Origin: Tissierellia bacterium
GTDB lineage: Bacteria > Bacillota > Clostridia > Tissierellales > Sedimentibacteraceae
DNA: 35,398 nt
NCBI GenBank assembly: GCA_012843025.1
Contig: DURT01000062.1
Location: 1-35,398, forward strand
Direction of reading: 5' to 3'
The position numbers and the translations under genes were made by a program. Positions 15,059-23,375 of the stretch are shown one piece after another. The notes below the pieces were generated by a model that had not been told where the DNA came from, did no database searches, and was given only the letters and a program-made list of their open reading frames with translations. Every line of letters begins with the position of its first letter. Positions within the stretch are counted from its first letter, which is position 1.

Positions 15059-16527
15059 GGGGAAATAATATTGATTTCGAACAAGAGATGATTGAACAGC
15101 TTAGCTATGTGGTCCCGCCAGAAGATGAAATTCAGAAGACGAATCCCTGGAGTAAGCCTATTGGCAATATTATATGGGGCTTTATTCTGACAACACTCCA
15201 TTTAAATTTTCTGTATCTGCAGTATATTCTTCCGACTATAGGTGTTACATTGATTTTTTTAGGCTTTCGCAGTCTGAGAAAGGAAAACAAATATTTTAGA
15301 ATTGCATGGATGCTATCTGTCTTGAAACTTTTACTACACCTATGGGACCTGGTTTTGGTTTCTACACCTTTTAGTCTTGAGAACTTTTCAGAATTTGCTA
15401 TTGGCTTGGTCATGTTTTCTTTTCAAATAGCTATGTTTTTGACTTTCCGGACAGCCCTGAAAGAAGTTTATAAAAAAGCAGGTAGGACAATGGAAGCTGA
15501 CCCCTTGCTTGGGGCATCTTGGTGGACAGCTGCAGCCTTTTTTGTTGCTTTATCACCATTTTCAAATAGTTGGATAGTCTTTATCCCTATGATAATATGT
15601 TATATATTAATTGTACGATCATTGTTCCGCGTTGGAGAACAATTGGATGACACAGGATATCTTCTTATTAATGCACCGATAAAAATCAGCAATCGAATAT
15701 TTGGAAGGATGTACTTCTTTATTGCCCTGACTATTGTGATAATGTGCAGTATCTATTACAATCATTTGAAAATAGAACCATTAGAGTATTCTGTACCAGA
15801 AATCACTGAAGCAAGGCAACACCTTCTCGACATGGGGTTTCCAGCTGAAGCCCTGAAATATCTCAGTAATGAAGATGCTTCAATGTTAAGTGGTGCCATA
15901 AATGTGGAATCATCTACTAAGCTTCTAATGTTTGATCCAAAAAGAATTGAACATCAGGTAAGCTATGGAAGCTATACACAAATCAGCCATACTTATGAAC
16001 CGGGTAAAAAAAATATAGAGGCTACCACTGTATATATTGAGATGCCGGAAAATGTGGTTTATGTCCTGCAGCACTTCTCATGGAAAGGCGGGAAGCCAGT
16101 ATGGCAGGATGGAATTATGATTTCAGGCGAAAACGAAGCGGATAAGCAGGTAATAAGCAGTAGTCTTTTCTACACCAAGGGTGGTAAAGAGTATATTGCC
16201 GATTTTCCTCGCCTGATATGTGATAGAGTAACAGTAAGTACCATGTTCGGTACCTCCTATCCCATGTTAATAACCGGTGCTCTAAGCTATCCCTTTGGCT
16301 CTGAAGAACAGGGAGGATATGTACTTTACAGTTATAGGGTTGAAACTGACAGTGATATTTTCCTTACTCATTCAACAATTAGTTATATACACCTCGTAAG
16401 CCCCCTACACATCCCCTATAGAAGAACCGAAGACTTATTTTTAAGCGGTGCTTATACCTTTGAGGACAGATTGCAGCAGCATTATACAACTTATGAGTCT
16501 TTGACCTCCAGAGAAACTAACAGGTAA
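15055..16527 (+). CDS. Polytopic membrane protein, putative regulator of the ECF sigma factor
   Basis: A 490-residue protein I cannot assign to a named family. A short acidic N-terminal tail (residues 1-35) is followed by roughly seven hydrophobic segments between about 36 and 235 (for example FLYLQYILPTIGVTLIFLGF and IVFIPMIICYILIV). A C-terminal domain of about 255 residues, rich in Tyr, Ser and Glu, follows and probably faces outward. The stop/start overlap with the sigma gene suggests it senses a signal and controls the sigma factor, but no zinc anti-sigma motif (HxxxCxxC) is present. Local G+C is about 47% in 16021-16140 by hand count. Similar proteins beside sigma genes occur in Lachnospiraceae, as far as I recall. 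Confidence 0.75.
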   Translation: MRGNNIDFEQEMIEQLSYVVPPEDEIQKTNPWSKPIGNIIWGFILTTLHLNFLYLQYILPTIGVTLIFLGFRSLRKENKYFRIAWMLSVLKLLLHLWDLVLVSTPFSLENFSEFAIGLVMFSFQIAMFLTFRTALKEVYKKAGRTMEADPLLGASWWTAAAFFVALSPFSNSWIVFIPMIICYILIVRSLFRVGEQLDDTGYLLINAPIKISNRIFGRMYFFIALTIVIMCSIYYNHLKIEPLEYSVPEITEARQHLLDMGFPAEALKYLSNEDASMLSGAINVESSTKLLMFDPKRIEHQVSYGSYTQISHTYEPGKKNIEATTVYIEMPENVVYVLQHFSWKGGKPVWQDGIMISGENEADKQVISSSLFYTKGGKEYIADFPRLICDRVTVSTMFGTSYPMLITGALSYPFGSEEQGGYVLYSYRVETDSDIFLTHSTISYIHLVSPLHIPYRRTEDLFLSGAYTFEDRLQQHYTTYESLTSRETNR

Positions 16528-16583
16528 ACCTACCATAATATTTAGTATAGTATTCGGATGCTTAGCAGGAGCTACTTTGAATG

Positions 16584-16745
16584 AGCCTTATCCTAGTTAC
16601 TTCCAGCTTTGGTGTATCCTCCATATGCGATTAATGGAAAACATTAGAGGATTACTACTACCTTGCTGATAAAGCACTCTATATGGCTAAACAATGCGGC
16701 AAGAATAGAGTTGAAATAGCTTGCCAGGAGGAGGTAGACATATAG
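16584..16745 (+). pseudogene. C-terminal remnant of a GGDEF (diguanylate cyclase) domain
   Basis: One frame reads LVTSSFGVSS (16593-16622), then an in-frame TAA (16632-16634), then a block ending YYYLADKALYMAKQCGKNR, VEIA and TAG at 16743-16745. The SFGVS strand and the ADKALYxAKxxGxNRV helix are the last two conserved elements of GGDEF domains. The catalytic GGDEF loop and everything N-terminal are absent, and no start codon or ribosome binding site is present. It is therefore a dead fragment. It fills most of the 16528-16812 interval, where I see nothing else except a TGGTATAAT (16782-16790) that could be an extra -10 box for dxs. Confidence 0.85.
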
Positions 16746-16812
16746 CCTATCGACATTTTACGTGTACATTGTCCTAAGAGATGGTATAATATAATGGTCA
16801 CAATAAATAATT

Positions 16813-16841
16813 TTGACATGTGATTTTAAAAATAATATAAT
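16813..16841 (+). promoter_or_regulatory. Consensus sigma-A promoter of dxs
   Basis: TTGACA (16813-16818), 17-base spacer, TATAAT (16836-16841): a perfect match, 33 bases before the ATG at 16875. Confidence 0.88.
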
Positions 16842-16874
16842 TATTTAAAATGCATGTGCATAGAGAGGGTAGTA

Positions 16875-18728
16875 ATGAAATATTTAGATAAAATAAATAC
16901 ACCGAAGGATATAAAGGATTTAAATAGAGATGAATTAAAAATTCTATGTGAAGAATTGAGAGAATATACTATAAACTGTGTTTCAAAAACAGGAGGTCAT
17001 CTTGCCTCCAATTTAGGTGTGGTAGAACTTACCGTTGCCTTACATTACTTTTATAACACTCCCCAAGATAAAATTATTTGGGATGTGGGACACCAGACTT
17101 ATATTCATAAGGTACTTACTGGCAGAAAAGAACTGTTGCCAACTTTAAGGCAATACAAGGGTTTAAGTGGATTCCCCAAAAGGGGCGAAAGTGTTTACGA
17201 TGTTTTTGATACAGGTCACAGTAGTACATCCCTTTCGGCAGCCATGGGAATGGCAAGAGCCCGAGATTTAAGAAATGAAAATTATGAAATTATTGCAGTA
17301 ATAGGAGACGGTGCCCTAACAGGTGGAATGGCTTTAGAAGCTTTAAATGATGCCGGCAGAAGTAATACCAAACTATTGATAATATTAAACGACAATGAAA
17401 TGTCTATATCTAAAAATGTGGGAGGCTTGTCCCGATACTTAAGCAGGCTAAGAACCACCACGGGATATATATCAACAAAAAAAGATTTGGAAAAACTACT
17501 GAACAGAGTTCCAGTAGGTGGAAAAATAAAAGGAATTTTAAAAAGAGCAAAAGACGGGATTAAGCAGATAGTTGTGCCGGGGATGCTTTTTGAAGAATTG
17601 GGACTTACATATATGGGACCGGTAGATGGTCATAACATAGATGAAATAATTGATTCCTTGGAAATAGCAAAGCATATCGAAGGACCTTTGCTTATGCATG
17701 TTATTACAAAGAAAGGCAAAGGGTATAAATTTGCTGAGGAAAGACCAAAGGATTTTCATGGCGTATCTTCCTTTAATGTAGAAACGGGAGAAAGTATAAA
17801 TAATTCTTCCTTTTCATGTTCTGATTTCTTTGGGAAAAAACTATGCCAGTTGGCAGAGAAAAAAGAAAACATAGTTGCTATAACTGCTGCAATGACTGAT
17901 GGGACAGGACTTACCGATTTTGCTAAGAGATTTCCTAATAGGATATTCGATGCTGGTATTGCAGAACAGCATGCAGTTACTATGGCTGCAGGTTTGGCAG
18001 TTAGCGGCATGATTCCAGTAGTTGCTGTATATTCATCATTTCTTCAAAGAGCATACGACCAGATTATTCACGATGTAGCCCTTCAAAATCTACATGTTAT
18101 TTTTGCCATAGACAGAGCAGGGCTGGTGGGAAATGACGGGGAAACCCATCATGGGGTTTTTGACGAAGGATTTTTATCCCAAATTCCCAACATGACGGTC
18201 TTGTCTCCTGCCGACTATGAAGAGTTTGGAAAAATGCTTGAATTTGCCCTTTCTTTTAAGGGGCCTATTGCTATACGATATCCCAGGGGAAGTTTGATGG
18301 AAAATCTCAACAACAATTCACAGGAGATTGTTTTAGGTAAGGGATCTTTGGTAGAAGAGGGTAAAGATGTAACTATTGCTGCTGCAGGAAGAATGGTTAA
18401 AAGGGCACTAGATGTAAGAGAAATATTAAAAAGGGAAAATATTGATGCAGAAGTTCTTAATTTAAGATTTATTAAACCTTTTGACAGGGAACTAATTTTA
18501 AACTCCTTAAATAAAACTAAAAAATTAGTTATAATTGATGAAGCACCTTTTTACGGTTCTTTTGCATTAAGTATTAAGTCTGTTCTGCCAAAGGATACAG
18601 ACCTGCTGTTAAAAACATTACCGGATAAATTTATAAAACATGGTTCCATTGAAGAGTTGTTAAAGGAAAACAAGCTAAGTTCAGATTCAATTGCTGCTGA
18701 TATTGTAGAATGGATGAGGCAGCTTTAA
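16875..18728 (+). CDS. dxs: 1-deoxy-D-xylulose-5-phosphate synthase
   Basis: About 617 residues. This thiamine-diphosphate enzyme condenses pyruvate with glyceraldehyde 3-phosphate, the first step of the MEP isoprenoid pathway. Visible blocks are GGHLASNLGVVELTVALHY, WDVGHQTYIHKVLTGR, GLSGFPKRGES, GHSSTSLSAA and the ThDP/metal motif GDGALTGGMALEALNDAG. The central transketolase part has AGIAEQHAVTMAAGLA and IDRAGLVGNDGETHHG, with a transketolase C domain at the end. ATG 16875 is chosen for GAGAGGG at 16863-16869; an ATG at 16854 lies before it. It stands outside the xseA-ispA-dxs-tlyA cluster common in Clostridia. Its product pathway feeds cis-prenyltransferases such as the one at 9119-9760. 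Confidence 0.97.
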   Translation: MKYLDKINTPKDIKDLNRDELKILCEELREYTINCVSKTGGHLASNLGVVELTVALHYFYNTPQDKIIWDVGHQTYIHKVLTGRKELLPTLRQYKGLSGFPKRGESVYDVFDTGHSSTSLSAAMGMARARDLRNENYEIIAVIGDGALTGGMALEALNDAGRSNTKLLIILNDNEMSISKNVGGLSRYLSRLRTTTGYISTKKDLEKLLNRVPVGGKIKGILKRAKDGIKQIVVPGMLFEELGLTYMGPVDGHNIDEIIDSLEIAKHIEGPLLMHVITKKGKGYKFAEERPKDFHGVSSFNVETGESINNSSFSCSDFFGKKLCQLAEKKENIVAITAAMTDGTGLTDFAKRFPNRIFDAGIAEQHAVTMAAGLAVSGMIPVVAVYSSFLQRAYDQIIHDVALQNLHVIFAIDRAGLVGNDGETHHGVFDEGFLSQIPNMTVLSPADYEEFGKMLEFALSFKGPIAIRYPRGSLMENLNNNSQEIVLGKGSLVEEGKDVTIAAAGRMVKRALDVREILKRENIDAEVLNLRFIKPFDRELILNSLNKTKKLVIIDEAPFYGSFALSIKSVLPKDTDLLLKTLPDKFIKHGSIEELLKENKLSSDSIAADIVEWMRQL

Positions 18729-18754
18729 ATAAAATACCTGAAGGGAGAATGTTT

Positions 18755-19921
18755 ATGTACAATTTTGATAAAGTAATAAAAAGAACAGGTACAGACAGCT
18801 ATAAGTGGGATATGATTGCAAAAAAATACAAGAGGGATGATTTGCTTCCCATGTGGATAGCGGACATGGATTTTGAAATAGCACCGGAAATAACACAAGC
18901 AGTGAAAAAAAGAGCGGATCATATGACATATGGCTACACATATCCTTCAGAGAGTTTTTTTGACAGTATAATTAAATGGAACGAAAAAAGATATTCTTAC
19001 CATGTAGAAAGAGAATGGTTAAATGTATCCATAGGGGTGGTACCTTCTATTAAGGCTGCCATATATGGATTTACCCGAAAAGGGGAAAAGATACTTATAC
19101 AGACACCAGTATATCCTCCTTTTCATCAGTCGGTTATTCAGGCAGAAAGAGAATTAGTTACAAATCCACTTACATTTGACGGTGAAAAATACAATATTGA
19201 CTTTGAAGATTTTGAAAATAAAATTAAGACCGGTGTTAAACTGTTTATTTTAAGCAATCCTCATAATCCCTTAGGTAGAGTATGGACCAAGGATGAGCTT
19301 AGTAAAATGGCAGATATATGCTATGAGCACAATGTTAAAATTCTTTCTGATGAAATTCATTCAGATATAGTGTTTAAGGGATATAAGCACAGGGTAATGA
19401 ACTCTGTATCCAATAATGCTAAAAATATTTCCATCGTATGTCAGGCGCCCAGCAAAACTTTCAACATTCCGGGACTTTCCACATCCTTCGTTATTGTAGA
19501 AAATGAAGTGCTCAGGAAGCGAATGTGGGATTCCATGGCTGCCATTGGTATTAATTCAGTAAATCTTTTCGGAATTGTGGCTGGAGAGGCAGCCTATACT
19601 CACGGAGAAAAGTGGCTTGATGAAATGCTACTATATGTAGAGGAAAATGCAGATTATGTGATAGATTATATAAATGAAAAGCTGCCAAAAATCAAGACAT
19701 ATAAACCTCAGGCTACATATTTAATGTGGCTGGACTTCAGAAATTACGGATTAAGTCACAATGACTTAATTAATAAACTTATACAAGAAGCAGGAGTAGT
19801 TTTCAACAGTGGAACAGACTTTGGAGAAGCTGGTAACGGATTTTTCAGATTAAATATCGGTTGCCCAAGAGAATTAATAAAGGAATGTTTAGATAGAATT
19901 TACGAAGTATTTAAAGATTGA
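18755..19921 (+). CDS. PatB/MalY-type PLP-dependent C-S lyase (cystathionine beta-lyase family)
   Basis: About 388 residues, fold type I aminotransferase family. Signatures include LLPMWIADMDFEIAPEI near the N-terminus, YGYTYPSESFFDSIIKW, SNPHNPLGRVW, the PLP-contacting DEIHSDIVF, and the Schiff-base Lys in APSKTFNIPGLSTSF. The C-terminus has the substrate Arg in GFFRLNIGCPRE. Members cleave C-S bonds of cystathionine, cysteine or similar amino acids. ATG 18755 follows AAGGGAG (18741-18747) by 7 bases; ATG 18749 is too close to it. It starts 26 bases after dxs and is probably cotranscribed, although the functions do not obviously connect. Confidence 0.92.
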   Translation: MYNFDKVIKRTGTDSYKWDMIAKKYKRDDLLPMWIADMDFEIAPEITQAVKKRADHMTYGYTYPSESFFDSIIKWNEKRYSYHVEREWLNVSIGVVPSIKAAIYGFTRKGEKILIQTPVYPPFHQSVIQAERELVTNPLTFDGEKYNIDFEDFENKIKTGVKLFILSNPHNPLGRVWTKDELSKMADICYEHNVKILSDEIHSDIVFKGYKHRVMNSVSNNAKNISIVCQAPSKTFNIPGLSTSFVIVENEVLRKRMWDSMAAIGINSVNLFGIVAGEAAYTHGEKWLDEMLLYVEENADYVIDYINEKLPKIKTYKPQATYLMWLDFRNYGLSHNDLINKLIQEAGVVFNSGTDFGEAGNGFFRLNIGCPRELIKECLDRIYEVFKD

Positions 19922-19928
19922 TTTCCTA

Positions 19929-19951
19929 TAGGCAGTTTATCTGCCTTTTTT
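19929..19951 (+). terminator. Terminator after the dxs-patB unit
   Basis: AGGCAG (19930-19935), loop TTTAT, CTGCC(T) (19941-19946), then a run of T. Confidence 0.85.
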
Positions 19952-19998
19952 ATTAGAAATAAATGCAAAATGCAATTTGCTATTGAAACTTTAAAGAT

Positions 19999-20027
19999 TT
20001 TACATTAATATTATAGTAAGGTATACG
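19999..20027 (+). promoter_or_regulatory. Probable promoter of the zapA-like gene
   Basis: TTTACA (19999-20004), 17-base spacer, TATACG (20022-20027), 25 bases before the ATG. The -10 box is imperfect at its last base. Confidence 0.5.
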
Positions 20028-20052
20028 ATCAAAGGATAAAGGGGATTTGGAA

Positions 20053-21135
20053 ATGAATAAAATAGAAATAATAATAATAGATAAAAAGTACAATGTAAAA
20101 ACCGATGAGAGTCCCGAATATGTAAAAAAAATCGAAACTATGCTAAATGATCAAATAAATATAATAGCAAACCAAAACAAACGTTTTAATGATATAGACA
20201 AATTAATACTGGCATCCTTTGTAATAATAGATAAATATATAAAGCTTAAAGAAGAAGTTACTGAATTCAAAAACCAGGTTTATGAAGAAATAAAAAGCTT
20301 AAAAGAAGCAAAGGAACTAGCTCTTAAAGAAAAAGAAGAAGCTATGAAAAAGGCTGAAGAATCAGAATTAGAAAAAGAAAGATTCAAGGAAAAGCTTTTG
20401 GCAAGGGATAATGACAGAGAATACTTAAATCTGCAAATTTCAAGGCTTGAAGAAAAAACCAAGGAACAGGAACAGCAACTTTTAAAAAGTGAAATACTCA
20501 TTAACGAATTGAAATTAAAAAATGAAGAGCTTTATGAAACTTGTGAAGAGTTAACCAAGGAAAAAGAAAACTTTACAAGAGAACTTAATTTCATGAACAA
20601 TACAAAAAGCAGCCTTAACGGAAGAATTTCAAAACTTCAATTAAGGTTGAACGAAAAAGACCAGGAAGTGGAGAGATTAGAAAAGACTATAAAGGAGCTT
20701 AAAAGTAGTTTAGAAGATAAATCGCAAAAAATTTTCAACTTCAATGACGAAAGACAGAAGTTAAACTTATTAATTGAATCCAAGGAAAAAGATGTTGATT
20801 CTTTAATGAATAGAATAAATATGCTTCAAAGTAAGCTAAGTGAAAAAGATGAAGTTATAACTACAAAAGATAAGCTAATTAACGAATATAAGAATAATGC
20901 AGACATTTTTAAGGAAAAATATGAAGCATTAAATAATGAAAAGGAAAAGTATCTTGAAGAATTATTAATGATAAACAATGAAAAAGAAAGCTTAATAAAT
21001 AAAATAAATCAGCTGCAGGAAAAACTAAACAGGAAGGAAGCTGAAAATTTCCAAAATCAGCTGGAAATTAGTCAGTTGAAAAAAGAAAATAACGAGTTAA
21101 TGGAACTTTTGGATCAAGAAACTGCAGTACAATAA
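20053..21135 (+). CDS. zapA: ZapA-domain protein with a long C-terminal coiled coil
   Basis: About 360 residues. The first ~85 residues match ZapA: IEIIIIDKKYNVKTDESPEY, then KKIETMLNDQIN and LILASFVIIDKYIKL. ZapA normally ends soon after this, at about 85-130 residues, binds FtsZ and bundles its filaments at the division site. Here the protein continues with ~270 residues of almost unbroken Glu/Lys/Leu heptads and no prolines, a predicted coiled coil roughly 40 nm long if continuous. ATG 20053 follows AAGGGG (20039-20044); a TTG at 20047 is less likely. The U32 gene follows, a neighbourhood typical for clostridial zapA. The extension could reach from the Z-ring to a partner (inference). Confidence 0.85.
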   Translation: MNKIEIIIIDKKYNVKTDESPEYVKKIETMLNDQINIIANQNKRFNDIDKLILASFVIIDKYIKLKEEVTEFKNQVYEEIKSLKEAKELALKEKEEAMKKAEESELEKERFKEKLLARDNDREYLNLQISRLEEKTKEQEQQLLKSEILINELKLKNEELYETCEELTKEKENFTRELNFMNNTKSSLNGRISKLQLRLNEKDQEVERLEKTIKELKSSLEDKSQKIFNFNDERQKLNLLIESKEKDVDSLMNRINMLQSKLSEKDEVITTKDKLINEYKNNADIFKEKYEALNNEKEKYLEELLMINNEKESLINKINQLQEKLNRKEAENFQNQLEISQLKKENNELMELLDQETAVQ

Positions 21136-21136
21136 G

Positions 21137-21161
21137 AAAAGAACGCAGAGCGTTCTTTTTT
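21137..21161 (+). terminator. Terminator/attenuator between the zapA-like gene and the U32 gene
   Basis: GAACGC (21141-21146), loop AGA, GCGTTC (21150-21155), then TTTTTT. It ends only 14 bases before the U32 start, and no separate promoter is visible for that gene. It probably lets a fraction of transcripts through. Confidence 0.85.
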
Positions 21162-21174
21162 AGAGATAGGAGAA

Positions 21175-23340
21175 ATGATGAAAGTAGAATTGTTAGCACC
21201 AGCAGGAAGTACTGAATCCTTTTATGCCGCTGTAAACAGCGGTGCAGATTCAGTCTACTTAGGAGGAAAGTATTTTAACGCAAGGCAGAACTCCCAGAAT
21301 TTTGATAATGAAGAAATGAAGCATATTATTAAGTATGCCCATAATAAAGGTGTGAAAGTATATGTTACTATGAACACTGTATTAAAGGATACTGAAATTG
21401 TTGACGCCTTAAATTATGCCGTTTTTTTGTACGAAAATGATGTAGATGCTGTAATTGTTCAGGACTTGGGATTTCTGTACCTGCTGAATAAATATATATC
21501 AGATTTGCCTGTTAATATAAGTACCCAGGCAGCCGTATACGATGAATATGGAGTTAAATTTTTTGAAGGTTTTAACGTCCAGAAAGTAATTATGGCCCGT
21601 GAGTTGTCTATTGATGAGCTTAGAGAAGCGGCAAAAAGAACAAATACTCCCTTGGAAGTATTTATTCATGGAGCCCTTTGTACATGTTATTCGGGACAAT
21701 GCTATATGTCTAGTTTTTTAGGAGGAAGAAGCGGCAACAGAGGGAGATGTGCCCAGCCTTGCAGGCTAAGTTACAGTTTTTATGACAGAGAGAAAAAACA
21801 AGAATTAGAAGGTTTTAGTACAATACCTTTACTAAGTTTAAAAGATTTTATTGCAGGAGAAAGTATTTACCAATTAATTGAAGCAGGAATAAAGACTTTT
21901 AAAATTGAAGGTAGAATGAAGGGCCCAGCATATACTTCTGCCGTGGTGGAATACTACAGGCAGATAATTGATAATTACTACAAGGGTGGAAATGTTGATG
22001 TTACTGAACTAAAAAATAAAGCAATGGCCACATTCAGTAGAGGCTACACTAACGGCTACTTGAAACCTTCAAAAGACGATGAAATGTTTGCAAAATTAAG
22101 TTCCGGCCTTAAGGAAAATATTGAAGAAATAGAAGAAGAAGTTAAGGAAAAAGCAAAAGAATTTTCAAAATTCAGAAGAAAGAAAATCAAATTTAATATT
22201 GAGTTAAAAGTAGGCAAGGAAGCAGTTCTTACAGCTTCAGACGGTCAAAATACTGTTACGGTGAAAAGTAGCGAAGTTTGCGAAAGAAGTATTAAAAATT
22301 TTGCAAAAGATGAAATAATAAGGGAACAACTTCTGAAATTAGGCAATACCATTTACGAAGGAGAAGTTGAAATAAACAAAGATGAAGGAGTTTTTATAAG
22401 AAAAAGTACTTTAAATCAATTGAGAAGAGATGCAACGGAACTCCTTTTTGAAAAATCCGGTAACTGGCATAATAGAAAGGAAGTTAAAAGATTTTCATAC
22501 AAGAATGTATTCTGTCCTAATGAAAAAGAAAGTTCAGTTCCTAAAATTAGCCTTAAAATTAATAGGGAAGATGAAATAAAATATGTTGATGGATTAAAAG
22601 TCAAAAGATTGTATTTCCCATATTATTTGAATTGCGATACAGTAAAGAAAATAAAAGTTGAAGAGAAATATCTATGGATTCCTAATATATTAAATAAAGA
22701 AAATTACCAGGAGCTGAAAAACAAGATTAAACTATATGAGGAAGTATTTGACGGCGTATGTGTAAACAACCCGGGAAGTCTATATTTTTTCAAGGAAAAT
22801 TCTAACCTAAAAATTCATTGTGGTCCCTACTTTAACATTATAAATTCATTTTCCCCGCAGCTGTTGAAAGAGAAGGGAGCAGAGGGATTTACTTTTTCAG
22901 TGGAAGCTAATATAAGAGACATGGAAAGCATTATGAAGCATTGTCTATTAAGAGGAGAAATTGTAGCCCATGCATATATTCAGCTTATGGTTATGAAAAA
23001 CTGTCCCATGTCCCTAATAAAAAATTGTAAACACCTGCAGGACTGCGAAAAATGCAGCTACAGGAATAAATTTGCCCTTAAAGACAGAAAGGGAGCCTAT
23101 TTTAACATTGAAAGAGAAAATTCATTAACCCATATATATAACAAGGTACCCCTTTCAATTTTAGGAAAAGCCATGGATTTTGTTAAGACAAAGGCAGAGT
23201 TTTTCTTAATAGATACCAAGTTTATAGAAGATGTGGAAGAAGTAATAGATTCACTCTACTATGAAATAAAGGGAGAAAAAATCAATATATTAGAAGAAAA
23301 CACTTTTACCAGAGGACATTATTTGAAAAATATACTTTAG
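21175..23340 (+). CDS. U32 family protein with DUF3656 domain (RNA hydroxylation type)
   Basis: A 721-residue U32-family protein. The N-terminal TIM-barrel part starts LLAPAGSTESFYAAVNSGAD and has the family signature EVFIHGALCTCYSGQCYMSS, then SGNRGRCAQPCRLSY; these Cys residues probably hold an Fe-S cluster. A middle DUF3656-like region (about 320-440) and a C-terminal Cys-containing part (CPMSLIKNCKHLQDCEKCSY) follow, which fits the larger U32 class that includes E. coli RlhA. Former 'peptidase' members act in prephenate-dependent hydroxylation of tRNA (TrhP) or 23S rRNA (RlhA). rRNA or tRNA hydroxylation is therefore the best inference, not collagen degradation. Start ATG 21175 or 21178, behind TAGGAG. 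Confidence 0.88.
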   Translation: MMKVELLAPAGSTESFYAAVNSGADSVYLGGKYFNARQNSQNFDNEEMKHIIKYAHNKGVKVYVTMNTVLKDTEIVDALNYAVFLYENDVDAVIVQDLGFLYLLNKYISDLPVNISTQAAVYDEYGVKFFEGFNVQKVIMARELSIDELREAAKRTNTPLEVFIHGALCTCYSGQCYMSSFLGGRSGNRGRCAQPCRLSYSFYDREKKQELEGFSTIPLLSLKDFIAGESIYQLIEAGIKTFKIEGRMKGPAYTSAVVEYYRQIIDNYYKGGNVDVTELKNKAMATFSRGYTNGYLKPSKDDEMFAKLSSGLKENIEEIEEEVKEKAKEFSKFRRKKIKFNIELKVGKEAVLTASDGQNTVTVKSSEVCERSIKNFAKDEIIREQLLKLGNTIYEGEVEINKDEGVFIRKSTLNQLRRDATELLFEKSGNWHNRKEVKRFSYKNVFCPNEKESSVPKISLKINREDEIKYVDGLKVKRLYFPYYLNCDTVKKIKVEEKYLWIPNILNKENYQELKNKIKLYEEVFDGVCVNNPGSLYFFKENSNLKIHCGPYFNIINSFSPQLLKEKGAEGFTFSVEANIRDMESIMKHCLLRGEIVAHAYIQLMVMKNCPMSLIKNCKHLQDCEKCSYRNKFALKDRKGAYFNIERENSLTHIYNKVPLSILGKAMDFVKTKAEFFLIDTKFIEDVEEVIDSLYYEIKGEKINILEENTFTRGHYLKNIL

Positions 23341-23375
23341 AGTATCCCTGTAAGATAAACTAGGAAGGAAGACAA

